From assembly GCA_963995525.1 (NCBI GenBank), contig OZ023216.1, positions 34,209,774 to 34,273,773 on the forward strand: 64,000 bases of DNA, read 5' to 3'. The number at the start of each line of letters is the position of its first letter. Positions within the stretch are counted from its first letter, which is position 1. Positions 12,756 to 19,861 of this stretch are shown piece after piece. The stretch is from Escarpia spicata (taxonomy: Eukaryota > Annelida > Polychaeta > Sabellida > Siboglinidae). A model generated the notes under the pieces. That model was not told the DNA's origin, did no database searches, and was given only the letters and a program-made list of their open reading frames with translations. The position numbers were made by a program, and so were the translations under genes.

Positions 12756-13189
12756 TAACGAGAGGCGCCCCCTGGTGGGTACGTTAGAGGTGACGCCTCC
12801 TAACGGGGAGTGGTGTTATTAGTTGTGTACGGGAAGGAAGGTGTATATGAATGCGCGTGTATGAAAGAACTAACGAAACCCAAGAGTATACGAGTGCACA
12901 CGTGTTTTATTGATGAAAGATACAAGCGTATAATATGAAACCGTGTTTTATTAAACGAAGTGCATCAAGACTTGTGGGTGAGTGAACACCGCGACAGAGG
13001 TCGTGAGCTTAGGGGTCAATACGACCACGCCAGCGGCTCGTGGGATGATGATGATGGTATACGACTTACGGGTGAGTGAACACCGCGTCAGAGGCCGTGA
13101 GCTTACGGGTGTGTGACCACCGCGCCATAGGCTCGAATCGTTAATGACGATGATGATGATGATAACACCTGTTCGTTAATGAAACACGG
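12756..13189. repeat. Polinton left subterminal region with 94-bp direct repeats and poly(A) signals
   Basis: No coding sequence. The segment around GGGTGAGTGAACACCGCG at 12976 recurs at 13070, a 94-bp spacing, with related blocks up to 13135 and short (GAT)n runs. On the minus strand, AATAAA lies at 12906-12911 and 12947-12952, placed to end the leftward capsid/protease transcripts. Confidence 0.6.
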
Positions 13190-13642
13190 TTATTGCAGTT
13201 GTTTAAGCCAATCGAATACACGGCAATCGTTTGCTACCAGATCAGTGCCGAAACCTTTTACGAAATCCTTCATGACAACTCCACGACATCGAAACATGAG
13301 ATAAGCAACACAGTATTGTCCACAAACGTTAGACACGGGACTCTGTAGTCTCTTAGAATTATGAGTCCACGTTACACAATGTTTATTCAAGAAGCGACAA
13401 AACTCGACGTGCTGCGGCGGCAGACCGTACGAGCAGAAGTATTCACCGCAACCGTAGGCGTCTACGTATATCGCTATCCAATGTTCACCGGGTTTACCCG
13501 AGTCGTGTGTGTTGCACACGAAGGCGACGGGGTAAGCGTCTATCCGGAGTTCGAGGAGTACGTCTTTGGGTACGATTCCACGCATGACGACACGGGCATG
13601 CGTATCGCGGGTGAGTAGGCGGACGAGCTGTAGGGTTTCCAT
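13190..13642 (-). CDS. Adenain-like cysteine protease (capsid maturation)
   Basis: 150 residues, the usual size for Polinton proteases of the adenovirus endopeptidase (C5/Ulp1-like) family, which cleave capsid precursors. Catalytic residues by spacing: His54 in GEHW, Gln100 and Cys107 in QSPVSNVCG (Gln to Cys seven residues apart, as in adenain). The acid position, normally Asp/Glu in a YFDSYG-type motif about 16 residues after the His, reads YFCSYG (Cys70). Asp61 might stand in. The ATG overlaps the stop of the major capsid gene as TGATG. Last gene of the leftward cluster, followed by poly(A) signals near 12950. Confidence 0.9.
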   Translation of the reverse strand: METLQLVRLLTRDTHARVVMRGIVPKDVLLELRIDAYPVAFVCNTHDSGKPGEHWIAIYVDAYGCGEYFCSYGLPPQHVEFCRFLNKHCVTWTHNSKRLQSPVSNVCGQYCVAYLMFRCRGVVMKDFVKGFGTDLVANDCRVFDWLKQLQ

Positions 13643-14961
13643 CAGTTGTCGTAGATGACGTTACGACTCCTGTCGATCTCCAGCACCTTCTCGAATTCGG
13701 CGTAGGCGACGACGTTCACAGTGGTTGTCAGCGCGGCGTGGAAATGAATCTCGATGCGCACGTTGCCCTTATGTACCAGATGGAAGCAGCAGTCGTCGCA
13801 TGCATCGGGGGTGAGGTCCACGGCGAAGAAGGTGTAGCCGTGTCGGAAGTCGTAACGAGTCAAGCCGTTGCCTTCGTCCTGCCACGCCTTACCCGTCGAG
13901 GTGAACAGGTTATGGTAGCACCTGACAAAGAGATCGTTCTCGAAGTCGGGCTGGAAAGGTTTGGCGGGTATCTGTCGTCCGTCGATGTACACGGCGAGGA
14001 AGTTGATGTTGTTGTTTTTAGCGTGAAAGGGATTTCTGTCGTAGCGTCCGTTGTAGGCGTCGTTATCGATGCAGGCCAGCACGAGACGTTTCGGAAGAAC
14101 ACCGAGAAAGAGGTTCTCGTGCGTATGTGATCGGGCACCTGTGGGAATGGAGTAGACCTTGCATTCGACGGGTCGCACCGGATACTTGGCGGTGGTCTTT
14201 TCGAGGGCTTTGATGTGCGCCACCTGTACGCCTGGGTTCAGGGTGACCTTCCTGACGAATAGTGTAGCGTTGACGATCTGTATCTTGTAGCCGGGGTTAC
14301 CGCCGCCGGCTATGAGTGCGAACGCATCCTTACTGCGCACCGCACGTATCTTGGCCTCGACACCGTTGATGAGGAGTTTATCCTGATGGGAGAGATCGAG
14401 GTGGAGACGTCCCGTCATGTCGACCACGCGACTCTGGGCGATCATGGCGCGTCTGGCGACGAACCCCGCGTTGGCTGTCGGATCGTCACCGTCAATGACG
14501 ACGGCGTCCATACGATTAGCCGTGTCCTTGTACCACATCTGACTCGTCAGATACGTCTCCTTGGCATCGTTGCCGTAACTGAGCAGCGTCTCTATGTAGG
14601 CGCGGTACGGGTACGTGTTGGTCGAGGAAGTCACGAGCGTTCCGTTCAGGTAGAGGTCGACCTGACTGAACAGCGAATGGAGCCAGTTATTCACGGGAGC
14701 AACGGGATCGGCGGCGTCGAGATCGCTTCCGTCGGCACGCGTCACCTTCGCCTGAATGTTTAGCGTCATGCTAGCGAGATCCTGGTAATCGTCTCCCGAG
14801 CCGGGTACGATGAATTCGATCGGACCACCCGAGTCGAGCGAGGACATCGGTTGGTAGTGGACCGTGCGACTGTCGACGATGCTGGTCTGAGTCGGAGGCA
14901 CGGTGAAGATATCGAGTTCGCTCTTGAGTCCCTCGCATGATAGTTTATGAACGAACGCCAT
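13642..14961 (-). CDS. Polinton major capsid protein (double jelly-roll hexon type)
   Basis: About 439 residues from the first ATG (14959-14961, MAFVHKLS). The open frame extends a few codons upstream, but only with GTG. The sequence matches the conserved protein seen in invertebrate Polintons (often annotated F54H12.2-like), identified as the double jelly-roll major capsid protein. Visible features: N-terminal DIFTVPPTQTSI, SGGPIEF, NNWLHSLFSQVDLYLNG, and a C-terminal VVAYAEFEKVLEID strand-rich end. It would form pseudo-hexameric capsomers. It overlaps the upstream basic-protein gene by about 17 bases and the protease start by one base. Confidence 0.88.
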   Translation of the reverse strand: MAFVHKLSCEGLKSELDIFTVPPTQTSIVDSRTVHYQPMSSLDSGGPIEFIVPGSGDDYQDLASMTLNIQAKVTRADGSDLDAADPVAPVNNWLHSLFSQVDLYLNGTLVTSSTNTYPYRAYIETLLSYGNDAKETYLTSQMWYKDTANRMDAVVIDGDDPTANAGFVARRAMIAQSRVVDMTGRLHLDLSHQDKLLINGVEAKIRAVRSKDAFALIAGGGNPGYKIQIVNATLFVRKVTLNPGVQVAHIKALEKTTAKYPVRPVECKVYSIPTGARSHTHENLFLGVLPKRLVLACIDNDAYNGRYDRNPFHAKNNNINFLAVYIDGRQIPAKPFQPDFENDLFVRCYHNLFTSTGKAWQDEGNGLTRYDFRHGYTFFAVDLTPDACDDCCFHLVHKGNVRIEIHFHAALTTTVNVVAYAEFEKVLEIDRSRNVIYDN

Positions 14962-15355
14962 CGTCGAATATATCCGGTTCACGACGTACCTTCGGTCTCT
15001 GCTTCCTTCGACGTCTCGCGGCTGTACTGACTCGTCTCGCGGCGGGTGTGCGTCTTATACGCTTATGCACACCGGGGGTCAAGAGGTCGCTTATCATTTC
15101 TCTACCTGCAGCGGTGGCGCGACGTTTGGCGGCCGTTCTGATGTTCTGTCCCGCCAGGACGTCGTCGGCTATACGTGCGCCGGTCGACAGAGCTCTCTTT
15201 CCCAACGCCACGGCGCCTCTCTTGACGAGTGGCATGACGCTACGCAGTAGACCTCCGAATAGACTTCCCAGTCCGTGTCCTCGTTGGTATCGGGCACCCG
15301 CGAAATAAGGAAGGGCACCACCCGCTTGACGAGCGTAGTAATCGTTGTAATTCAT
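14945..15355 (-). CDS. Small basic virion core-like protein (adenovirus pX/pVI-like)
   Basis: 136 residues from ATG 15353-15355. The N-terminus contains PYFAGARYQRGHGLGSLFGGLLR, a glycine-rich amphipathic stretch. The C-terminal half is very rich in Arg/Lys (RRRRKQRPK). Such proteins sit beside the capsid genes of Polintons and adintoviruses and are compared with adenovirus core or membrane-lytic proteins. DNA binding and membrane activity are inferred from composition. Six bases separate it from the penton stop. Confidence 0.75.
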   Translation of the reverse strand: MNYNDYYARQAGGALPYFAGARYQRGHGLGSLFGGLLRSVMPLVKRGAVALGKRALSTGARIADDVLAGQNIRTAAKRRATAAGREMISDLLTPGVHKRIRRTPAARRVSTAARRRRKQRPKVRREPDIFDDGVRS

Positions 15356-15361
15356 CTCTCT

Positions 15362-16165
15362 CTAGAACAGTGGCGTCCGTTGTCGTTGGAAATGAAGTGT
15401 CACTGTCACCTTGCCGACTTCGAATGACACGCGGTGTCCCGTGTCGTCTCTTATATCTATCTCGATCGTACCAAACTCTTTGCAGAGCACGGGTACGTAG
15501 TGAGTCTTATCGAAGGTCTTCGATACGACGTCGCCATGACGACCGCTCACCGAAACGATGCGCAGCAGCGGTACGAGACTGTCACCGACAACTCGTGGTT
15601 CCACGACGTCCGTGTAGATGTAGAGCGATTCCCGTTCCATGGTGACCACGGTGTCACCTTCCACGATACGTACCTTGAACTCGGGTACCGCGGGGTCCTT
15701 CGGGAGAGCCGCCAGCGTAGCGGTACGAAAGCCGAGAACGGTGGTCAGCATAGCAGCGCGGAAGACGGTATTCGGTGCCATGTGCACCGATACCTTACGC
15801 GTGATGACGCTGTAGCTCAGTTTCACTCGTCCCTCGCCCACCACGCGACGTAGAGCAGCGTTAATGACGAGTATCAGTGACCACGGATCTTTATAGTGTC
15901 CGGTTCCGATTCGGATAATCTCCGTGTGCAGGGATCGCGGGTCTCGATCTTCATCTATCGGTAGTGACACGGCGAACCCCGCTTCGTCGCCTACGATGTT
16001 GTACCAACTGTGTGGGTACTGTACCTCCACCAGTCCGCACTCCCATTGTCCCCGTAGTAGGATACGTTTCGGTAGCGTCGTGACGTAGTGGGTCAGCGTG
16101 TTGTCGGGGTGCGTGTCCATGGAAGCATTGCTGGGCAACGTGAGATAGAAATCACTCGTCGCCAT
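15362..16165 (-). CDS. Polinton minor capsid protein (penton, single jelly-roll)
   Basis: 267 residues. The N-terminal FYLTLPSNASM...NTLTHYVTTLPKRILLRGQWECGLVEVQ is the recognisable signature of the Polinton/adintovirus penton protein, which closes the capsid vertices. The remainder is beta-rich. The start ATG 16163-16165 lies inside the end of the preceding small membrane protein gene (14-base overlap). Confidence 0.85.
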   Translation of the reverse strand: MATSDFYLTLPSNASMDTHPDNTLTHYVTTLPKRILLRGQWECGLVEVQYPHSWYNIVGDEAGFAVSLPIDEDRDPRSLHTEIIRIGTGHYKDPWSLILVINAALRRVVGEGRVKLSYSVITRKVSVHMAPNTVFRAAMLTTVLGFRTATLAALPKDPAVPEFKVRIVEGDTVVTMERESLYIYTDVVEPRVVGDSLVPLLRIVSVSGRHGDVVSKTFDKTHYVPVLCKEFGTIEIDIRDDTGHRVSFEVGKVTVTLHFQRQRTPLF

Positions 16166-16463
16166 GTTGTTGTTTCAACGTCGGACTGGGTAGCAGGTAA
16201 CCCAACGAACTACTCAACAGGGCCGTCCAAAGAGTCGGATTGACGTGGTGACCGAACGTCAGGTTGTAGATGCTGACCAAGATGACCGTGTACAAGACGA
16301 CGACTTGACACAGAAAGACTATCTCCTCTTTGGGACACGCGGTACCAAATATATGCCACGGAGTCCTCTCTTTCTTTATCGGTGGAGTAGCGTCGACGTC
16401 GTCTTCTTCTTCTTCTTCTTCGTCGTCACTAACGGTAATCCGTGATGTCGTCTCGTCTGCCAT
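16152..16463 (-). CDS. Small two-helix membrane protein of the Polinton capsid cluster
   Basis: 103 residues: an acidic N-terminus with a Glu/Asp run (about residues 13-23), a conserved TPWHIFGTACPKEEIVF block, then two hydrophobic segments (about 51-70 and 78-92). Homologues with the same WHIFGTACPKEE block occur beside penton genes in other invertebrate Polintons, as I recall them. Function unknown; perhaps a virion or host membrane protein. A TATA-like box lies 40-45 bases upstream. Confidence 0.75.
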   Translation of the reverse strand: MADETTSRITVSDDEEEEEEDDVDATPPIKKERTPWHIFGTACPKEEIVFLCQVVVLYTVILVSIYNLTFGHHVNPTLWTALLSSSLGYLLPSPTLKQQHGDE

Positions 16464-16501
16464 ACGTGGACGACTGATATCACGATGGGCGCGTGACCAG
16501 T

Positions 16502-16508
16502 CTTTATA
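16502..16508 (-). promoter_or_regulatory. TATA-like box for the capsid cluster
   Basis: TATAAAG on the minus strand, about 40 bases before the ATG of the 103-residue membrane protein, the first gene of the membrane/penton/core/MCP/protease run. It touches the end of the integrase gene. Confidence 0.55.
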
Positions 16509-17568
16509 AGCCGACGAGAGCCTTGGCGTCGATCCAGCTGTTGAATTTCGAAGGGTATCCGAACCATTTCACCAACACCTCCCGTCGCCTGCCTACCTTG
16601 CGGCGCTGTACTATCGATTCCACGCGGTACAGTTTATCGACCGGAACCGTCACCTTCTGCAACTCCGGCTCGTAGAAGGTGCCGTCCAGTATCTCTCCGA
16701 GATCGTCCGTTAGTCGATAGACGGGCGGATCGGACGGATGCACCTCACGTATCGTGAATAGTTCCTGTGTCCAATTCACCGTGTAGCCTTTGGCGAATCG
16801 TCTCTTGACCTTGCTGATACGCACGCGATCCCCCACGTGGTACTTGGGTACGCTCTTGCCGTGATGACCACCGTACAGACGCTGCCACACCTCTTCCTGA
16901 TTAGTCGCATCCACCTGCGAAGGAGGCATCCCGATACTGCGATGGGGCTTGTCGTTGTACGTGCGCACCAGATCCGGAAGGATATCGATGTATCGCCACG
17001 ATTCTTTGTGTGTCAGGTATCGCCACAGCCGTGTCATTAGCGTGCGATTGAAACGTTCCACAATGCTAGCCTTGATCTCCTCGTTAGAGGTGGAGAAGTG
17101 CTGGATGCTGTACCTGTCCAACACACCTCGAACGCTACGGTTATAGAATTCCAGACCTCTATCGGTCTGCAAAAACAACGGCTGTACATCGGTGAAGAGT
17201 CCGTTCAGCGCCTTCGAAACAGACGTCGCCGACTTGTTCTTCAGCGGAACGCATCGGGCGACTTTCGAGAAGACGTCGATTACCGTGAGCAGGAACGTCG
17301 TACCGTCGTTTTCTTTTTTCAGACTGGTCACGTCGACGAGATCGGCTTGCCACTGTTGATCCCGTCCTCCGACGACCGTGCGTCGTCGCTTGAAACGAAC
17401 TCTGACCGGTTTGTGTAGGGTATAGGCGTTCTGTTCCGATAGCCATTGTTCGACCATCTTTCTCGGTACGCGTGGCACGTTGTATCGCAAAGATGCGATT
17501 CCTCCGTAACTTCCCACCTTGGCGGGATCGAAGTAGACGTCCTCCAGCTGTTTCCGTCGTCGCACCAT
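16504..17568 (-). CDS. Polinton integrase (retrovirus-like, DDE) with C-terminal chromodomain
   Basis: 354 residues. The core rve domain shows Asp76 in WQADLVD, Asp136 in QTDRGLEF and Glu171 in SIVERFNRT, with the last two about 35 residues apart as in retroviral integrases. The N-terminus is the typical Polinton YFDP...SYGGI...QWLSEQNAYTLHKP block. The C-terminus (about 314-354) fits a chromodomain: YRVESIV, EVLVKWFGYPSKFNSWI. It would insert the element with a 6-bp duplication, as seen at the ends. ATG 17566-17568 gives the full conserved N-terminus. Confidence 0.95.
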   Translation of the reverse strand: MVRRRKQLEDVYFDPAKVGSYGGIASLRYNVPRVPRKMVEQWLSEQNAYTLHKPVRVRFKRRRTVVGGRDQQWQADLVDVTSLKKENDGTTFLLTVIDVFSKVARCVPLKNKSATSVSKALNGLFTDVQPLFLQTDRGLEFYNRSVRGVLDRYSIQHFSTSNEEIKASIVERFNRTLMTRLWRYLTHKESWRYIDILPDLVRTYNDKPHRSIGMPPSQVDATNQEEVWQRLYGGHHGKSVPKYHVGDRVRISKVKRRFAKGYTVNWTQELFTIREVHPSDPPVYRLTDDLGEILDGTFYEPELQKVTVPVDKLYRVESIVQRRKVGRRREVLVKWFGYPSKFNSWIDAKALVGL

Positions 17569-17700
17569 GATCGTATGATATAATCACCGATAATGCCACA
17601 CACGATGGGAAGTGCGGCGTAAGCGACACCGGTATACAGACGATGTAGACTATCCTGTGAATCGCACATTATGTAGGCGAATCGAGACGGTGCGCCTCTT

Positions 17701-18492
17701 TTATCTGAGATCCTCCCATCCCTTACTAGTCGAGGCCGGTGGCGTAGGTAGAGTGGACGGGCTCATTCGGCTCCGCGTGAGGGGTGTCCACTGCAGCGAT
17801 CGACGCGCTCTACCGACCGACCGTGTGGCCGCGCCTGCTACGGCACTCCTCCTTTGTTCCCGTTGAATGGCCAGTCTCCTGACCTCGTTACCCACCAACT
17901 CCATGGGTAGGTTCATGGTGCCGAGTTGACGCGTAAACACCTGCCACCCCGTTGGACTGGCGACGGTCTTGCGTTGACGCAACAGATCGTTCACGAGGTC
18001 CACCACGTTACTTCCGGGTACCGCTACGCCTTTGTGCATGAGCTCTCCACGTGCATTCCACACGACGTCTCGTTTCAGACGTTCCATCAGTAGTCTAGCT
18101 TTGGTCCGCAGTGCCTTGGGAACGCTGTCGACGACGTCCGCTTCCATACCTGCCGCCACCGCCGCTTCCATACCTGTCGCCCCCGCCTCTGGCGGGGTCG
18201 GGTCCGCCGCCGCCGCCGCCCCCGCCGCCGCTGTGACCATCGTGTCCTTGTTGACCGTCATCACGCGCACTGGTTCGTGCACGCGTCGATCGGCCAACGC
18301 GTTGTGACGTTGCAACACTTGATTATACATGACGACCTTGTCACCGTCGGCGAGATCTTGTCTGTCGAGTATGACTTTCATCTCGTCGTCGAGCACCTGT
18401 ACTTTGCGTCCTAGGGTATCCGTCGGTGCCGGCGCGCGTAGACTATCCAACAGTCGTGGATCTACCAAAGCCATTTTCCGTGGGTGTTCCAT
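17701..18492 (-). CDS. Conserved Polinton protein of unknown function (263 aa)
   Basis: Starts ATG 18490-18492. The N-terminal part (LVDPRLLDSLRAP, LDDEMKVILDRQDLADGDKVVMYNQVLQR) resembles a protein often found next to Polinton integrase genes. An Ala-rich low-complexity linker (about 85-120) follows. The second domain (RTKARLLMERLKRDVVWNARGEL, GSNVVDLVNDLLR) looks helical. Function not known; nothing in it suggests an enzyme. Six bases separate it from the upstream gene. Confidence 0.7.
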   Translation of the reverse strand: MEHPRKMALVDPRLLDSLRAPAPTDTLGRKVQVLDDEMKVILDRQDLADGDKVVMYNQVLQRHNALADRRVHEPVRVMTVNKDTMVTAAAGAAAAADPTPPEAGATGMEAAVAAGMEADVVDSVPKALRTKARLLMERLKRDVVWNARGELMHKGVAVPGSNVVDLVNDLLRQRKTVASPTGWQVFTRQLGTMNLPMELVGNEVRRLAIQREQRRSAVAGAATRSVGRARRSLQWTPLTRSRMSPSTLPTPPASTSKGWEDLR

Positions 18493-18498
18493 CGTCGT

Positions 18499-18870
18499 CT
18501 ACTTGAGTAGCACCTGTTTTAGCAAGGGTAGAAAGACCGCACCGGCCAAAGGTGCCAGCAGCGCCGACAGGAAACCACCGGTCTGTCCCCCGCCGCCCTG
18601 GTTGTTACCGCGTAGCAAGATGCGACGTCTCCTCGCAGCCGGCGCGTCTCTCTTTGCCAAAGCGCGTAGGTTTGTTTTGTACACACTCAAAGCGCGTCTC
18701 TGCGCGTCGGTCAAGGGCACGTTCTTCTTCAATATGTTGTAGGCACACTCGGCTAGTGCACACAACAGATCGGCGTCGACGTTTCTGATGATAGCCCGTC
18801 TCAATTTCGTGCTCTTGTACCTGTTCAGCGTCTGTATGCAGAGGAGGTGTTTCTTCACGAGTTCGGACAT
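18499..18870 (-). CDS. Conserved small Polinton protein with hydrophobic C-terminus (123 aa)
   Basis: N-terminal helical region with LRRAIIRNVDADLLCALAECAYNIL, a Lys/Arg-rich middle, then a Gly-rich and hydrophobic tail (GGFLSALLAPLAGAVFLPLLKQVLL). The pattern recurs in Polintons and may be membrane-active or a capsid cement protein; this is inference from composition. A TATAAG box lies on the minus strand at 18927-18932, about 57 bases upstream. Confidence 0.7.
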   Translation of the reverse strand: MSELVKKHLLCIQTLNRYKSTKLRRAIIRNVDADLLCALAECAYNILKKNVPLTDAQRRALSVYKTNLRALAKRDAPAARRRRILLRGNNQGGGGQTGGFLSALLAPLAGAVFLPLLKQVLLK

Positions 18871-18927
18871 GCTGTTGTCTTCACGATCATACTGCGACTG
18901 AAGGGACGAGGCGTGCGCGCGGACGTC

Positions 18928-19545
18928 TTATACTTTGGGTTGGTACACGTACTGGACACCGTCGTCCGGAAGGACACCCGTGCGCAGACGCATATCGTCG
19001 GGCGTGCCCTGTTTCAGATCGACGAGGAGATAACCGTACGGAGGCGTCGTGGCGTCTCGGAACGCTTCCTGTACATACTTCAGGTGTCCCGGATACATCT
19101 GTCGCGCCAAGTGTCCGATCTGTGACGCGTCGCGAGGATTCTTGAAGATTACCATGTAGTGTGTGTTCAGACTGATCGTGCGACTCTCCTTGTTCTTCGG
19201 AAACAGGTTCTGCACGAGATACAGTACGGACGTGTTCTGGTGATGACTCTTTTTCGTGAACAAGGTCGTGACCCGTTCGTCCGTTTCCGTCATCAGATCG
19301 TCGATGACCACGAGGTTACGCGTCGATGCATCGAACGCACCGCTCGGCAAGCCTTCCTCGAAGCGTACCAGGTCGTTGTCGACGTAGGCACTCTGCCATA
19401 CGCCGTAACACCACGTGATCTTCTCTGGAGGCGGATCGATAATCGTCGCGGCGTGACGTAGCAGACGCATCACGAACGTGCTCTTACCGCATCCCGTCGG
19501 ACCCGCGACGATACAGGTGAAGGGGTGTTTCCATCGCGTGTCCAT
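18928..19545 (-). CDS. FtsK/HerA-type genome packaging ATPase
   Basis: 205 residues. Walker A is GPTGCGKST at residues 15-23 and Walker B is LVVIDD at 78-83. A conserved HHQNTSVLYLVQNLFP block follows, typical of adenovirus IVa2-like/poxvirus A32-like packaging ATPases of Polintons. It would pump DNA into capsids. Its ATG (19543-19545) abuts the stop of the 53-residue membrane protein (TAG then ATG). Confidence 0.93.
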   Translation of the reverse strand: MDTRWKHPFTCIVAGPTGCGKSTFVMRLLRHAATIIDPPPEKITWCYGVWQSAYVDNDLVRFEEGLPSGAFDASTRNLVVIDDLMTETDERVTTLFTKKSHHQNTSVLYLVQNLFPKNKESRTISLNTHYMVIFKNPRDASQIGHLARQMYPGHLKYVQEAFRDATTPPYGYLLVDLKQGTPDDMRLRTGVLPDDGVQYVYQPKV

Positions 19546-19707
19546 CTAGTAGTAGTCGCTGTTCGACACGTTGTCCGCTGTGCTGTTAGATACTACGACA
19601 CCTCCGTCACACCAATGAAGGAAGGGATCGCGGAACAAGACGTACAAGACGTACAGACCGAGTATTCCCACTAGTACTACAGCTACGACCGTTCCCGTCC
19701 GTGACAT
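19546..19707 (-). CDS. 53-residue single-pass membrane protein
   Basis: A short gene: ATG at 19705-19707 and TAG at 19546-19548, immediately before the ATPase ATG. The N-terminus is MSRTGT, then one hydrophobic span (VVAVVLVGILGLYVLYVLF, about residues 7-25), then a polar tail with two possible N-glycosylation sites (NSTADNVSNSDYY). A TATTTAG box on the minus strand at 19742-19748 lies about 35 bases upstream. Function unknown. Confidence 0.65.
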   Translation of the reverse strand: MSRTGTVVAVVLVGILGLYVLYVLFRDPFLHWCDGGVVVSNSTADNVSNSDYY

Positions 19708-19798
19708 GCTGCGCTATGACTATCGATTGCGTGGTATCTGACTAAATAGTGTTATTTTTTTCGTGTGTCTCCCACCTACTAACCGCGTGACAGCTAGA

Positions 19799-19851
19799 GG
19801 CGCCTATAACCCCAACTGACGTAGGGGCGCATTTCCTCATCGTGTCAGCAG
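19799..19851. repeat. 3'-flank motif, copy 1 (after polB)
   Basis: GGCGCCTATAACCCC...GTAGGGGCGCATTTCCTC lies just downstream of the polymerase stop (on the minus strand). A close copy sits at 24516-24572, at the end of the 181-aa gene. The GCGCC and GGGGCGC ends can pair imperfectly. Confidence 0.7.
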
Positions 19852-19861
19852 TGGTTCGGTG

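Noticed and set aside
17328..17669. 113-codon frame upstream of and overlapping the integrase, with one hydrophobic segment
   Set aside because: Most of it lies out of frame inside the conserved integrase N-terminus. The TATA-like box at 17699-17705 would start RNA at about its ATG. Only the first 33 codons are outside the integrase.
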